From positions 434,001 through 498,000 of the forward strand of contig NZ_ATXK01000002.1 of the NCBI RefSeq assembly GCF_000421645.1: a DNA stretch of 64,000 nt, in the 5' to 3' direction. This document shows, piece after piece, positions 49,101 to 57,878 of this stretch (the stretch's first letter is position 1; each line of letters begins with the position of its first letter). The notes under the pieces are model-generated. The model did no database searches. It was not told where the DNA came from and saw only the letters and a program-made list of their open reading frames with translations. Position numbers and translations under genes: made by a program. Source of the stretch: Aurantimonas coralicida DSM 14790. GTDB lineage: Bacteria; Pseudomonadota; Alphaproteobacteria; Rhizobiales; Rhizobiaceae.

Positions 49101-51325
49101 CGCTGACGAGTTCCTCATCGCGCGGAGCGGCCGCTTCGACCGACCATCGCGCCGACGCGCATCAGATCGATGCCATCGGCCGCGGCATCCACGGCGATCC
49201 CTTCGGCGTGCTTGGGCCGCGCAAGGCCGACGGCGGCACCATTGTGCGCGTCTTCCGGCCGGGCGCCGAGACGGCCGCGGTCGTGGACAGGACGGGCAAG
49301 CTCCTGGGCGAGCTGGAAGCGGGCGGTGCCGACGGCTTCCATTCCGGCTACGTGTCCGGCCTGAAACCGGACGACGCCTATCGCCTGCAGTTCACGCATG
49401 GCGGCGAACGCTGGCAGGAAGAGGACACCTATCGCTTCGGCACGGTGCTGGGCGAGCAGGACGTCTATCTCCTGGCGGAAGGCAATCACTACCGCCTCTA
49501 TGAAAAGCTCGGCGCCCATCCGACCGTCATGGACGGCGTCGAGGGCACGGCTTTCGCGGTGCTGGCGCCGGCCGCCCGGCGCGTGTCCGTGGTCGGCAAT
49601 TTCAATTCCTGGGATGGCCGCCGCCATGTCATGCGCAAGCGCCACGAGTGCGGCGTGTGGGAATTGTTCATCCCCGCCGTCGGGCGCGGCGAGGTCTACA
49701 AATACGAGATCATCGGCGCCGACGGAAACCTTTTGCCGCTGAAGACCGATCCGGTCGGCTTCCTTCAGGAGATGGCGCCGTCGACCGGCTCCATCGTCGA
49801 CGGTCTCGTCGAGCACGAATGGAAGGACGACGAGTTCCAGGCCCATGCGGCCGACTGGCAGGATCGCGAGAAGCCAATCTCGATCTACGAGGTGCATCTG
49901 GGGTCCTGGCGGCGGGGTCCCGACAACGCCTATCTCGACTATGACGAACTGGCCGCCGAGCTCGTACCCTATGTGCGCGACATGGGCTTCACCCATGTCG
50001 AGTTGCTGCCGGTTTCCGAGCATCCCTTCTACGGGTCCTGGGGCTACCAGCCGATCGGCCTCTACGCGCCGACCTCGCGCTTCGGATCGCCCGCGGGCTT
50101 CGCACGCCTCGTCGATGCGCTGCATCAGGCCGGCATCGGGGTGCTCCTCGACTGGGTTCCGGGGCATTTCCCGACAGACACCCATGGCCTCGGCCAGTTC
50201 GACGGCACCGCGCTGTACGAGCATCCCGATCCGCGTCGCGGCTTCCACAAGGACTGGAACACGCTGATCTACGATTACGGCCGGCCGGAAGTGGAGAACT
50301 TCCTGGTCGCCAACGGCCTCTACTGGCTCGACCGCTTCCACATTGACGGCCTGCGCGTCGATGCGGTCGCCTCGATGCTGTATCTCGACTATTCGCGCGA
50401 GCACGGCGAATGGGAGCCCAACATCCATGGCGGGCGCGAGAATCTCGAGGCCATGGCGTTCCTCAAGGACACCAACGAGCGGGTCGGCGAGTACTATCCC
50501 AAGGCGACCACCCATGCCGAGGAATCGACCGCCTTCCCGGACGTGTCACGCCCGACCTTCGCCGGCGGCCTCGGCTTCCACTTCAAGTGGAACATGGGCT
50601 GGATGCACGACACCCTGCATTACATGCAGGAAGACCCGATCAACCGGCGCTACCACCACCACCACATGACCTTCGGCATGGTCTACGCCTATTCGGAGAA
50701 CTTCGTCCTGCCGCTGAGCCATGACGAGGTGGTCTACGGAAAGGGCTCGCTGCTCGGCAAGATGCCGGGCGACGAGTGGCAGAAATTCGCCAATCTGCGC
50801 GCCTATTTCGGCTTCATGTGGACCCATCCCGGCAAGAAGCTGATCTTCATGGGCGGCGAGTTCGGCCAGGTCGGCGAGTGGAACCACGACCGCTCCCTCG
50901 ACTGGCATCTCCTGGAGCAGCCCGGTCACGAGGGCATGCGCCGCCTCGTGCGCGATCTCAACACCATGTATCGCGAGATCCCGGCGCTCTACGAACTCGA
51001 CTGCGATCCGGCCGGCTTCGAATGGGTCGACACGTCGAATGTCGAGCAGAGCGTCATCGCTTTCATGCGCAAGGACCGCGCGGGCAACCCGGTGCTGATC
51101 GTGTCGAACTTCACGCCGGTGCCGCGCCATGAATACCGCATCGGCGTGCCGCTGCCCGGCCGCTGGGTCGAGCGCCTGAACACCGATTCGGAGATCTACG
51201 GCGGCTCCAATGTCGGCAATATGGGCGGCAAGGACGCCGAGGAGGTGTCGGTGCACGGCCGGCCCTACTCGATTCCCCTGTCGCTGCCGCCGCTCGGCAC
51301 CATCGTCCTCGTGCAGGAAGGCTGA
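49097..51325 (+). CDS. glgB: 1,4-alpha-glucan branching enzyme
   Basis: The 742-residue protein has two N-terminal CBM48-like regions ([34 protein letters not shown]) and a GH13 catalytic barrel with nucleophile D422 ([11 protein letters not shown]) and E475 (AEESTAFP), plus [13 protein letters not shown]. It adds alpha-1,6 branches to the glucan built by GlgE. It is translationally coupled to treS-mak. A hairpin and then a TPP riboswitch follow. Confidence 0.96.
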
Positions 51326-51340
51326 GCCGCCGGAAGGCTG

Positions 51341-51363
51341 GACGGCGGCCGGTCGCCGCCGTC
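51341..51363 (+). terminator. Terminator-like hairpin after glgB
   Basis: GACGGCGGC and GCCGCCGTC make a perfect 9-base stem with a 5-base loop, 15 bases after the glgB stop and before the TPP riboswitch. It lacks a T-run but marks the likely end of the glucan operon. Confidence 0.6.
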
Positions 51364-51413
51364 CCGTCGCGGACGCTGCTGACATGAGGGCGGCGACCGC
51401 GTAGAACCGAATG

Positions 51414-51497
51414 CGTGACGGGGGCGCCCGCCGGAAACGGCGGGCTGAGATGCACCCTTCGAACCTGACCCGGATAATGCCGGCGGAGGGAGTCGCG
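51414..51497 (+). promoter_or_regulatory. TPP riboswitch (THI element)
   Basis: The conserved THI-box core is present: GGGGCGCC, a short helix, CTGAGATGCACCCTTCGAAC, then CTGACCCGGATAATGCCGGC and GGAGGGA. Outer arms CGTGAC (51414-51419) and GTCGCG (51492-51497) form P1. It binds thiamine pyrophosphate and represses the downstream gene, here thiD, 55 bases on. Confidence 0.96.
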
Positions 51498-51530
51498 GCG
51501 GGGTCTCTCACATGCTCCGTCGGGCCCGTC

Positions 51531-51547
51531 GTCGGCCAGGAGCCGAC
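51531..51547 (+). promoter_or_regulatory. Hairpin presenting the thiD ribosome binding site in its loop
   Basis: GTCGGC and GCCGAC form a 6-base stem around a loop holding most of the AGGAG ribosome site (51538-51542), five bases before the thiD ATG. It is placed to act as the translational expression platform of the TPP riboswitch. The pairing is seen; the switching role is inference. Confidence 0.5.
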
Positions 51548-51551
51548 CGCG

Positions 51552-52364
51552 ATGCCAAGCCAGTCCACCATCCGCAATGTTCTCTCGATCGCCGGCTCGG
51601 ACCCCTCCGGCGGGGCCGGCATCCAGGCCGATCTGAAGACCTTCGCGGCGAACGGCGTCTACGGCATGGCCGTGATCACCGCGCTGACCGCCCAGAACAC
51701 GCGGGGCGTCAGCGGCGTCGAACTGGTCTCGCCCGACTTCGTCACCCGCCAGATCGATGCGGTCTTCGCCGATATCCGCGTCGATGCGGTGAAGATCGGC
51801 ATGATCGCCACGGCCGAAATCGCCCATGCTGTCGCCGATGCGCTGAAGCGGCACCAGGCGCGGAACGTCGTTCTCGACCCGGTCATGGTCGCGAAGGGCG
51901 GCGATCGCCTGCTGGCCGAGGAGGCCGTGGCGGCATTACGCAGCGAACTCGTACCCCTTGCCGACATGATCACGCCGAACCTGCCGGAAGCCGCCGTGCT
52001 GCTCGATGTTGCGGAAGCCACCGACCGGGACGAAATGGAGGCGACCGCGACCCGCCTGCAGGCGCTGGGCTGCGGCTCGGCGCTGTTGAAGGGCGGCCAT
52101 CTGAGCGGCGACGACAGCCCGGATCTGCTGGTGACGGCAACGCAGCGCGAATGGTTCGAGGGCGTGCGCCTCCAAACCCGCAACACCCATGGCACCGGCT
52201 GCACCCTGTCCTCGGCGCTGGCGGCGCAGCTCGCGCTGACCGGCGACGCGTTCGCGGCGGTGAGGGTCGCCAAGGCCTATGTCGCGGGCGCCATCGGCGC
52301 GGCGGACCGGCTGGGCGTCGGATCGGGGCACGGTCCGACGCACCATTTCCACCGTCACTGGTAG
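51552..52364 (+). CDS. thiD: Hydroxymethylpyrimidine/phosphomethylpyrimidine kinase
   Basis: This 270-residue ribokinase-fold enzyme phosphorylates HMP and HMP-P in thiamine synthesis. Motifs are [60 protein letters not shown] and the anion-hole/catalytic [20 protein letters not shown] lies before the ATG. It follows a TPP riboswitch and stands alone rather than in a thi operon; a GGDEF gene converges 13 bases after its stop. Confidence 0.95.
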   Translation: MPSQSTIRNVLSIAGSDPSGGAGIQADLKTFAANGVYGMAVITALTAQNTRGVSGVELVSPDFVTRQIDAVFADIRVDAVKIGMIATAEIAHAVADALKRHQARNVVLDPVMVAKGGDRLLAEEAVAALRSELVPLADMITPNLPEAAVLLDVAEATDRDEMEATATRLQALGCGSALLKGGHLSGDDSPDLLVTATQREWFEGVRLQTRNTHGTGCTLSSALAAQLALTGDAFAAVRVAKAYVAGAIGAADRLGVGSGHGPTHHFHRHW

Positions 52365-52377
52365 CCGGGCGCTTGGC

Positions 52378-53565
52378 TCAGGTGGCCTGCAGCAGGGCGT
52401 CGTCCGCGGGCGGTCCATCCACCGGGGCGTCTACCACGACGGCCTCGACGCGGTCGCGGCCCATGGATTTCGCCCGGTAGAGCGCCTGGTCGGCGGCAGT
52501 GAGCAGGCCGTTCAGGTCGCGGTTCGCCTCGTTGGTGGCCACGCCGGCACTGACGGTGGCCGCGATCGACCGGCCGCCGACCGTGCGGGCCTGGTTGGCA
52601 AATCCGCGCACGATCGCCCTTGCGATGACCGCCGGCTCGTGCTTGTCGCGTCGCCGGACGAGGGCGGCGAACTCCTCGCCCCCGAGACGGGCGAAGACGT
52701 CGGTCGGACGCAGATGGTCGGCGGTGCTGTCGACGAACAGCTTGATGACCTCGTCGCCGCAGCCGTGCCCGTGATCGTCGTTGATCTTCTTGAAGCGGTC
52801 GAGATCGAACAGCAGCAGGGCGACGTCGCCGGCATCGGCGTCGTTGAGAAGCGCGGTCGCCTTGGTCGTGAAGGCCCGGCGGTTGTCGATGCCGGTCAGG
52901 AAGTCGGTTTCCGACAGGCGGCGAAGAGACTGCTCATGCCGCCCGCGCACCATGGCAATGACGAGATAGGTGCTCACGCCGATCATCAGGATGGCCTGGG
53001 TCATCACCAGCGTGAACAGGAAGCCGGTCATCAATTGCTGGTCAGCTATGGCGGCTGGCAGGCCAACCAGCACCACGCGCAGGGCGCAGAACAGACCATG
53101 GGCACCGAAGGCCGCGCTGAGGATCAGCGCCGGCCCGCTGCGGGCCGTCGGGTTGAGCAGGGTCAGCGCGATGGCCAGCGAATAGAAGGCGGCGATGGTC
53201 GAGATCACGGCGACCCGGGCCTCGATGCTCTCTGCCGCCGGGGACAGCCCGTAGAACAGCAGCCAGACGACCGGCCCGGCATACCACCAGAGGCTGGTTT
53301 TCACATCGCAGAACCGGGCGAAGCCGACATAGAGCAGCGCATAGCCTGCGAGCAGCAGCGCATTGGCCCCGCCGATGGCCACCGCATAGAATTCGAACAC
53401 CCGCAGCGGCGCCGTGGCCGCAGCCAGCGCGATCAGGCCCATGCCGGCGCTCCAGTACAGCAGCGCCGTCTCGCGCAGATTCCGCCACTCGACCAGATGG
53501 CAGAGGCTGGCGCTGAGACAGAGCGCGCTCAGGACAAGGAGCATCGTGGGGGTATGGATCTGCAT
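52378..53565 (-). CDS. Membrane-bound GGDEF diguanylate cyclase
   Basis: The 395-residue protein has six to seven membrane helices in residues 1-205, then a GGDEF domain. The active-site motif is GGEEF (295-299), and an inhibitory I-site R286-P-T-D289 lies exactly five residues upstream, so it should make c-di-GMP with product inhibition. LSETDFLTGIDNRRAF and LFDLDRFKKINDDHGH are typical. It lies on the minus strand downstream of the transglutaminase gene and convergent with thiD. The start is preceded only by a weak ribosome site. Confidence 0.9.
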   Translation of the reverse strand: MQIHTPTMLLVLSALCLSASLCHLVEWRNLRETALLYWSAGMGLIALAAATAPLRVFEFYAVAIGGANALLLAGYALLYVGFARFCDVKTSLWWYAGPVVWLLFYGLSPAAESIEARVAVISTIAAFYSLAIALTLLNPTARSGPALILSAAFGAHGLFCALRVVLVGLPAAIADQQLMTGFLFTLVMTQAILMIGVSTYLVIAMVRGRHEQSLRRLSETDFLTGIDNRRAFTTKATALLNDADAGDVALLLFDLDRFKKINDDHGHGCGDEVIKLFVDSTADHLRPTDVFARLGGEEFAALVRRRDKHEPAVIARAIVRGFANQARTVGGRSIAATVSAGVATNEANRDLNGLLTAADQALYRAKSMGRDRVEAVVVDAPVDGPPADDALLQAT

Positions 53566-53657
53566 GTGCCCGCGAAAAACGAAGATGACGTAGGGATACT
53601 AGCGCGAAAGATGTCGACGCTTCGTTACGACTTGCAACGATGAGTCCGCAATAAGTC

Positions 53658-54554
53658 TCAGTCGCTCGCGGCGGTGGCGCCTTCCAGCGGGACCACGTCG
53701 ACGGCATGCGAGGTCTGCTGGTGGCCCGCGGTCACAACGACACCCGCGACCGGGGCGACATCGTCATAGTCACGGCCCATGGCCACGATGATGTGGCCCC
53801 GTTCCACCGCGACGCCGTTGGTCGGGTCGAACCCGACCCAGCCGGCATCCGGGCCGAGCCACGCGGCGGCCCAGGCATGCATGGAATCGGCGCCTTCGAG
53901 GCGCGGCTGCCCCGGCGGCGGCTCGGTGCGCAGGAAGCCGCTGACATAGGCCGCGGGAATGCCGGCGCCGCGCAGGCCCGCCACCATCACATGAGCAAAG
54001 TCCTGGCAGACGCCGCGGCGGCGCGCAAAGGCTTCGGCGATGCCGGTGCGCACGTCCGTCGCGCCGGGCTCGTAGGCGAAGTCGTCCTGGATGCGCCGCG
54101 CCAGCGCGAGGACGCCGGGTCCCGCCTGCGGCGACTCGTCGAGGCTCGAAGCGGCATAGGCGGTGATGTCGCCGGCCGGCACGATGCGGCGACTGCGGCC
54201 GAGAAAATGGATCGGCGACAGCGCGTCGCTGCCGCGCCAGGTGATCGCGGCGTCGGCGATGGCATCGGCCGTCGGCGTTGCCGCTAGGTCCACCGGTGCG
54301 CGGTCGACCCGCACGCGGGCGCGCATATCGACCGCCAGTTCGCCATGCGGTCGGCGGAACGCCACGTCCTCGACCGGATTGCCGAAGAAATCATGCTCGT
54401 GATGATGCTCGTCGGGATCGGGCGAGACGGCGACCGTCGAGGTGAGGACGCGCTGGCCGCTGTCGTCGCGGGGCCGCACATAGAGGAGATGGCGGGCATC
54501 GGCGACGGCGGAGGGATAGGCGCAGCCGATCTGCAGGCGGATGTCGTAGATCAT
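53658..54554 (-). CDS. Transglutaminase-like cysteine peptidase
   Basis: A 298-residue protein with an N-terminal bacterial transglutaminase-like beta domain (IRLQIGCAYPSAVADARHLLYVRP) and a transglutaminase-like core. The catalytic triad is C183 (GVCQDFAHVMVAGLR), H226 (SMHAWAAAWL) and D243 (GFDPTNG). In this family the activity is predicted to be peptidase or amide-bond exchange. No signal peptide, so cytoplasmic. Its start overlaps the stop of the ATP-grasp/alpha-E gene, as expected for a functional pair. Confidence 0.9.
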   Translation of the reverse strand: MIYDIRLQIGCAYPSAVADARHLLYVRPRDDSGQRVLTSTVAVSPDPDEHHHEHDFFGNPVEDVAFRRPHGELAVDMRARVRVDRAPVDLAATPTADAIADAAITWRGSDALSPIHFLGRSRRIVPAGDITAYAASSLDESPQAGPGVLALARRIQDDFAYEPGATDVRTGIAEAFARRRGVCQDFAHVMVAGLRGAGIPAAYVSGFLRTEPPPGQPRLEGADSMHAWAAAWLGPDAGWVGFDPTNGVAVERGHIIVAMGRDYDDVAPVAGVVVTAGHQQTSHAVDVVPLEGATAASD

Positions 54555-56944
54555 TCCGGGCCGCCCCCGTCGGTCGGGGTGGCCGGGCCGGCCATCAGAT
54601 AGCGGCGTCCGATCAGGTCCGACAAAAGGCCGAGATCGCCGGCGACACGTTCGAGGAAGGCGGTGTCCACTTCCGCCGCCTCGGCGGTTTCCAGCCGGAC
54701 CTTGAGGCGCGCCACACGGCGAAACAGCATGTCCGGCGTCTCGCCGGACTTCACGCCCGGCAGTTCCACCAGCCGCGCCTCCAGATCGTTCACCTGGAAG
54801 GCGAGCGAACGCGGATTGAGCGGATCGAGAAGCGTGAGGTCGACCACCGTCTCCTGCGACAGATCCACCGAATAGCGGCGGCGATAGGTGACGCGGCTGT
54901 CGGTGAATTCGAGGAGGGCTTCCAGTGCGCCCTCGGGCGGCGCGTCCCGCATCAGTGTCGCCGCGATCAGCGCCGACATCTGGCCGCGCTCGATCCGCCG
55001 GCCGCATTGCATGAAGCGCCAACCGGTGAACTGGTACATGTTCTCGCGCACGAGGCCCGTGAAGCCCGACAGCCGCGTCAGGATCTGGCTGGTCAGCGCC
55101 ACGATGTCCCCGTCATCGTCGGCGATGGCCTGTTCGATCAGCTCGACGATCTCGTTCAGGCTGCGCCAGCCATCGGGCGAAAACCGGTCGCGGATGCGCG
55201 AGGCGGTGCTGGCGGCCTGGCGGGCCAGCATCAGGAGGCCCGTTGCCGGGTCTGCCGGCGGGATCGAGACGCCGAGCCCTGACAGAAGCGTTGCGACACT
55301 GGCCTCCACCTCGGCCAGCCGCTGGCCTTCACCGGCCCGCGCCGCGTAGAGCCGCAGAAGCCGGGTGGCAACCTCGCAGCGTTCGGCATAGCGGCCGAGC
55401 CAGTAGAGATTGTCGGCGGCCCTTGCCGGCAGAGCCCCCGGCAGCCGCCGCAGGAAACGATCGCCCGAGCCGAGCAGCGTGACCGGGCTCGCCGGCGTTT
55501 CGGAAGGGATCCAGACGTCGGTGGAACGGCCACCCTTCTGCATGGAGACGACGCGGGCGTCGCGGGAATCGGCGATGCGGGCAAAGCCGCCCGGCATGAC
55601 GTGCCAGCCATCCTCGTCGCGGGCGAGAAAGACCCGCAGGGTCACCGGTCGTGGTTCCAGCACACCATCGACGAAGGCGGGCGCGGTGGACAGGCGGGCG
55701 ATCTCCTGGCCGACCAGCCGGAACCCCTCCGCAACGAGGCGCGATCCGCTGTCGCCGGTGTCGAAGGCCGGTCCGGCATCGCCGGTCGCAGCCGATGGCG
55801 GGAACGCGTCGGCCAGTTGCAGCCGGTCGCGATGCGCCGCGACATGGGCCCGCTCCGCCTCCTGGCCGCACCACCATGTCGCAACCGTCGGCAGCGCCAG
55901 CCGGTGGCCGATCAGCGCCTCGGCCAGCGGTTCCTGGAACGCCATCAAGGCGCGGCTCTCCAGAATGCCCGAGCCCGGCGCGTTGACCATCGCCAGCGTC
56001 CCGGCACGGACCGCGCGCAGCAGGCCGGGCGTGCCGATCCGCGAGCCGGCGAACAGCTCCAGCGGGTCGCAGAAATCGGCGTCGAGCCGGCGCCACAGGA
56101 CGCGGATGGCGCGGGTGCCGTCGACGGTCCGCACGTCGACGCGGTCGCCATGCACGACGAGGTCGCCGCCTTCCAGCAACAGGAGACCAAGATAGCGGGC
56201 GAGATAGGCCTGTTCGTAATAGGTGTCGTTGTGGGGCCCGGGGGTCAGGAGACCGATGCGCGAGGCGTCGGGACCGGCCAGCCTGTAGAGGCTGTCGCGG
56301 AAACGCTGGAAGAAGCCGGCCAGCCGCTCGACATTCATGTCGCGGGTGAGTTCGGGGAAGGCCTTGGCCGTGGCGACGCGGTTTTCCAGCGCGAAGCCGG
56401 CGCCGGACGGCGCCTGGGTGCGGTCGCCCAACACCCACCAGCGCCCGTCGGGGCCGCGGCCGAGATCCATGGCGATGAAGCGGATCAGCGGTTCGCCGGA
56501 CAGTCCCTGGTCGGCGACGGGCCGCAGGAATTCCGGGTTCTGGCCGAGGATCGGGCCGGGCAGGGTGCCCTCGGTGATCAGCCGGCGCTCCCCGTAGAGG
56601 TCGGCCAGCAGCCGTTCCAGGAAGTCGGCACGCTCGACCAGACCGTCCGACAGGCTCTGCCACTCCGCCGGATCGAGCACCAGCGGCGGCTGCGACAGCG
56701 GCCAGTCGCGCTCCACCTCGCTGGCGTCGCCATAGACCCGGTGGAAGACGCCGGCTTCGCTGAGATATTGCCGGGCGCTGCGGAATCGCGCGTCGCGCTC
56801 GCCATCCGCCATGCTCCCCAGGGCATCGATCAGCGGCCGGTAATGCGGGCGCACCGAGCCGTCCCGCGCCAGCATCTCGTCATGGCCGGTGCCGACAAGG
56901 GCGGCGTAGCGGGCGAGAACGGACGCGGGATCACGGAACTGCAT
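54551..56944 (-). CDS. Circularly permuted ATP-grasp fused to alpha-E domain
   Basis: The 797-residue protein joins two units that are usually separate genes. Residues 1 to about 480 are a circularly permuted ATP-grasp (type 2), with DFLERLLADLYGERRL, GDRTQAPSGAGFALENR, LTPGPHNDTYYEQAYLARYLG and NAPGSGILESRALMAF. Residues about 485-797 are an alpha-E helical domain (AADNLYWLGRYAERCE, MYQFTGWRFMQCGRRIERG, DSRVTYRRRYSVDL). ATP-grasp enzymes of this class are predicted to form amide bonds, perhaps on a peptide. AGGAG lies rather far (14 bases) from the ATG. It is coupled to the transglutaminase gene and divergent from the sodium channel. Confidence 0.9.
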   Translation of the reverse strand: MQFRDPASVLARYAALVGTGHDEMLARDGSVRPHYRPLIDALGSMADGERDARFRSARQYLSEAGVFHRVYGDASEVERDWPLSQPPLVLDPAEWQSLSDGLVERADFLERLLADLYGERRLITEGTLPGPILGQNPEFLRPVADQGLSGEPLIRFIAMDLGRGPDGRWWVLGDRTQAPSGAGFALENRVATAKAFPELTRDMNVERLAGFFQRFRDSLYRLAGPDASRIGLLTPGPHNDTYYEQAYLARYLGLLLLEGGDLVVHGDRVDVRTVDGTRAIRVLWRRLDADFCDPLELFAGSRIGTPGLLRAVRAGTLAMVNAPGSGILESRALMAFQEPLAEALIGHRLALPTVATWWCGQEAERAHVAAHRDRLQLADAFPPSAATGDAGPAFDTGDSGSRLVAEGFRLVGQEIARLSTAPAFVDGVLEPRPVTLRVFLARDEDGWHVMPGGFARIADSRDARVVSMQKGGRSTDVWIPSETPASPVTLLGSGDRFLRRLPGALPARAADNLYWLGRYAERCEVATRLLRLYAARAGEGQRLAEVEASVATLLSGLGVSIPPADPATGLLMLARQAASTASRIRDRFSPDGWRSLNEIVELIEQAIADDDGDIVALTSQILTRLSGFTGLVRENMYQFTGWRFMQCGRRIERGQMSALIAATLMRDAPPEGALEALLEFTDSRVTYRRRYSVDLSQETVVDLTLLDPLNPRSLAFQVNDLEARLVELPGVKSGETPDMLFRRVARLKVRLETAEAAEVDTAFLERVAGDLGLLSDLIGRRYLMAGPATPTDGGGPE

Positions 56945-57019
56945 GCTTTTTCGTAAAACTCCTGACCAGATGGGCTATAGCCGCATTCGCTCTCTGGACC
57001 TAGCAAGAGATTGGACACC
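56945..57019. promoter_or_regulatory. 75-base divergent region between ATP-grasp/alpha-E and channel genes
   Basis: This short gap must carry both divergent promoters and is richer in A and T than its surroundings (TTTTTCGTAAAACTCC). No clear -35/-10 pair or operator was recognised. The compactness suggests shared regulation of the two genes. Confidence 0.4.
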
Positions 57020-57808
57020 ATGCGCGCACACCTCGCCAGCCTGCTGCGCTCGCGCCGCTGGGAATACTTCATCATCACCGTCATCGTGATCAACGCGATC
57101 ACGCTCGGCCTCGAGACCGATCCCTGGATGATGGCGACCTTCGGCTCGCTCCTGGTGGCGCTCGACCAGACGATCGTCGTCGTCTTCGTGATCGAGATCT
57201 GCCTGCGCATCTACGCCTTCGGGTGGCGGTTCTTCCGCGATCCCTGGAGCCTGTTCGACTTCGCCATCGTCGCGATCGCGCTGATGCCGGCGACCGGACC
57301 GCTGACGGTGCTGCGTGCCCTGCGCATCCTGCGGGTGATGCGGCTGATCTCGGTGGTGCCGTCGCTGCGCCGGGTCATCGGCGGGCTGATCGCTGCGCTG
57401 CCCGGCATGGGCTCGATCGTCGTCCTCCTGCTTCTGGTCTTCTACGTCTTCTCGGTGATGGCGACCAAGCTCTACGGCGCGACCTTCCCCGAATGGTTCG
57501 GCAGCATCGGCGCGTCGATCTACACGCTGTTCCAGGTGATGACGCTGGAGAGCTGGTCGATGGGCATCGTGCGGCCGGTGATGGAAGCGCACCCCCATGC
57601 CTGGCTGTTCTTCGTGCCGTTCATCCTGTCGACGACCTATGCCGTCCTGAACCTGTTCATCGGTGTCATCGTCTCGGCCATGCAGGAGGAGCATCAGGCC
57701 GTCGTCGAGGCCGAACAGGAGCAGGTGCACGACGAGAACATGCAGGTGCTTGCCGAGTTGCGAGCCCTGCGCAGCGAGCTTGCGGAGATCAAGACGCGGC
57801 TCACCTGA
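57020..57808 (+). CDS. Voltage-gated sodium channel (BacNaV, NavAb-like)
   Basis: A 262-residue single-repeat channel with six membrane helices. S4 carries four gating arginines at three-residue spacing (R99, R102, R105, R108). The selectivity filter TLESWSM (175-181) and the following GIVRPVM resemble the sodium-selective NavAb of Arcobacter as I recall it. The C-terminal 40 residues (EEHQAVVEAEQEQVHDENMQ) should form the four-helix coiled coil that holds the tetramer. The ATG at 57020 is preferred to the TTG three codons earlier. Confidence 0.93.
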   Translation: MRAHLASLLRSRRWEYFIITVIVINAITLGLETDPWMMATFGSLLVALDQTIVVVFVIEICLRIYAFGWRFFRDPWSLFDFAIVAIALMPATGPLTVLRALRILRVMRLISVVPSLRRVIGGLIAALPGMGSIVVLLLLVFYVFSVMATKLYGATFPEWFGSIGASIYTLFQVMTLESWSMGIVRPVMEAHPHAWLFFVPFILSTTYAVLNLFIGVIVSAMQEEHQAVVEAEQEQVHDENMQVLAELRALRSELAEIKTRLT

Positions 57809-57822
57809 AACGGCGGGCCGAT

Positions 57823-57860
57823 CCGGCAGGCCCGCCCGTGGTGTGCGGTAGGCCTGCCGG
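57823..57860. terminator. Convergent terminator-like hairpin
   Basis: CCGGCAGGCC and GGCCTGCCGG form a perfect 10-base stem with an 18-base loop between the convergent channel gene and the DUF2126 gene. An overlapping GCGGGCC/GGCCCGC pairing is also possible. It probably ends both transcripts. Confidence 0.55.
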
Positions 57861-57878
57861 TATCAGGGTGATCGCGAC

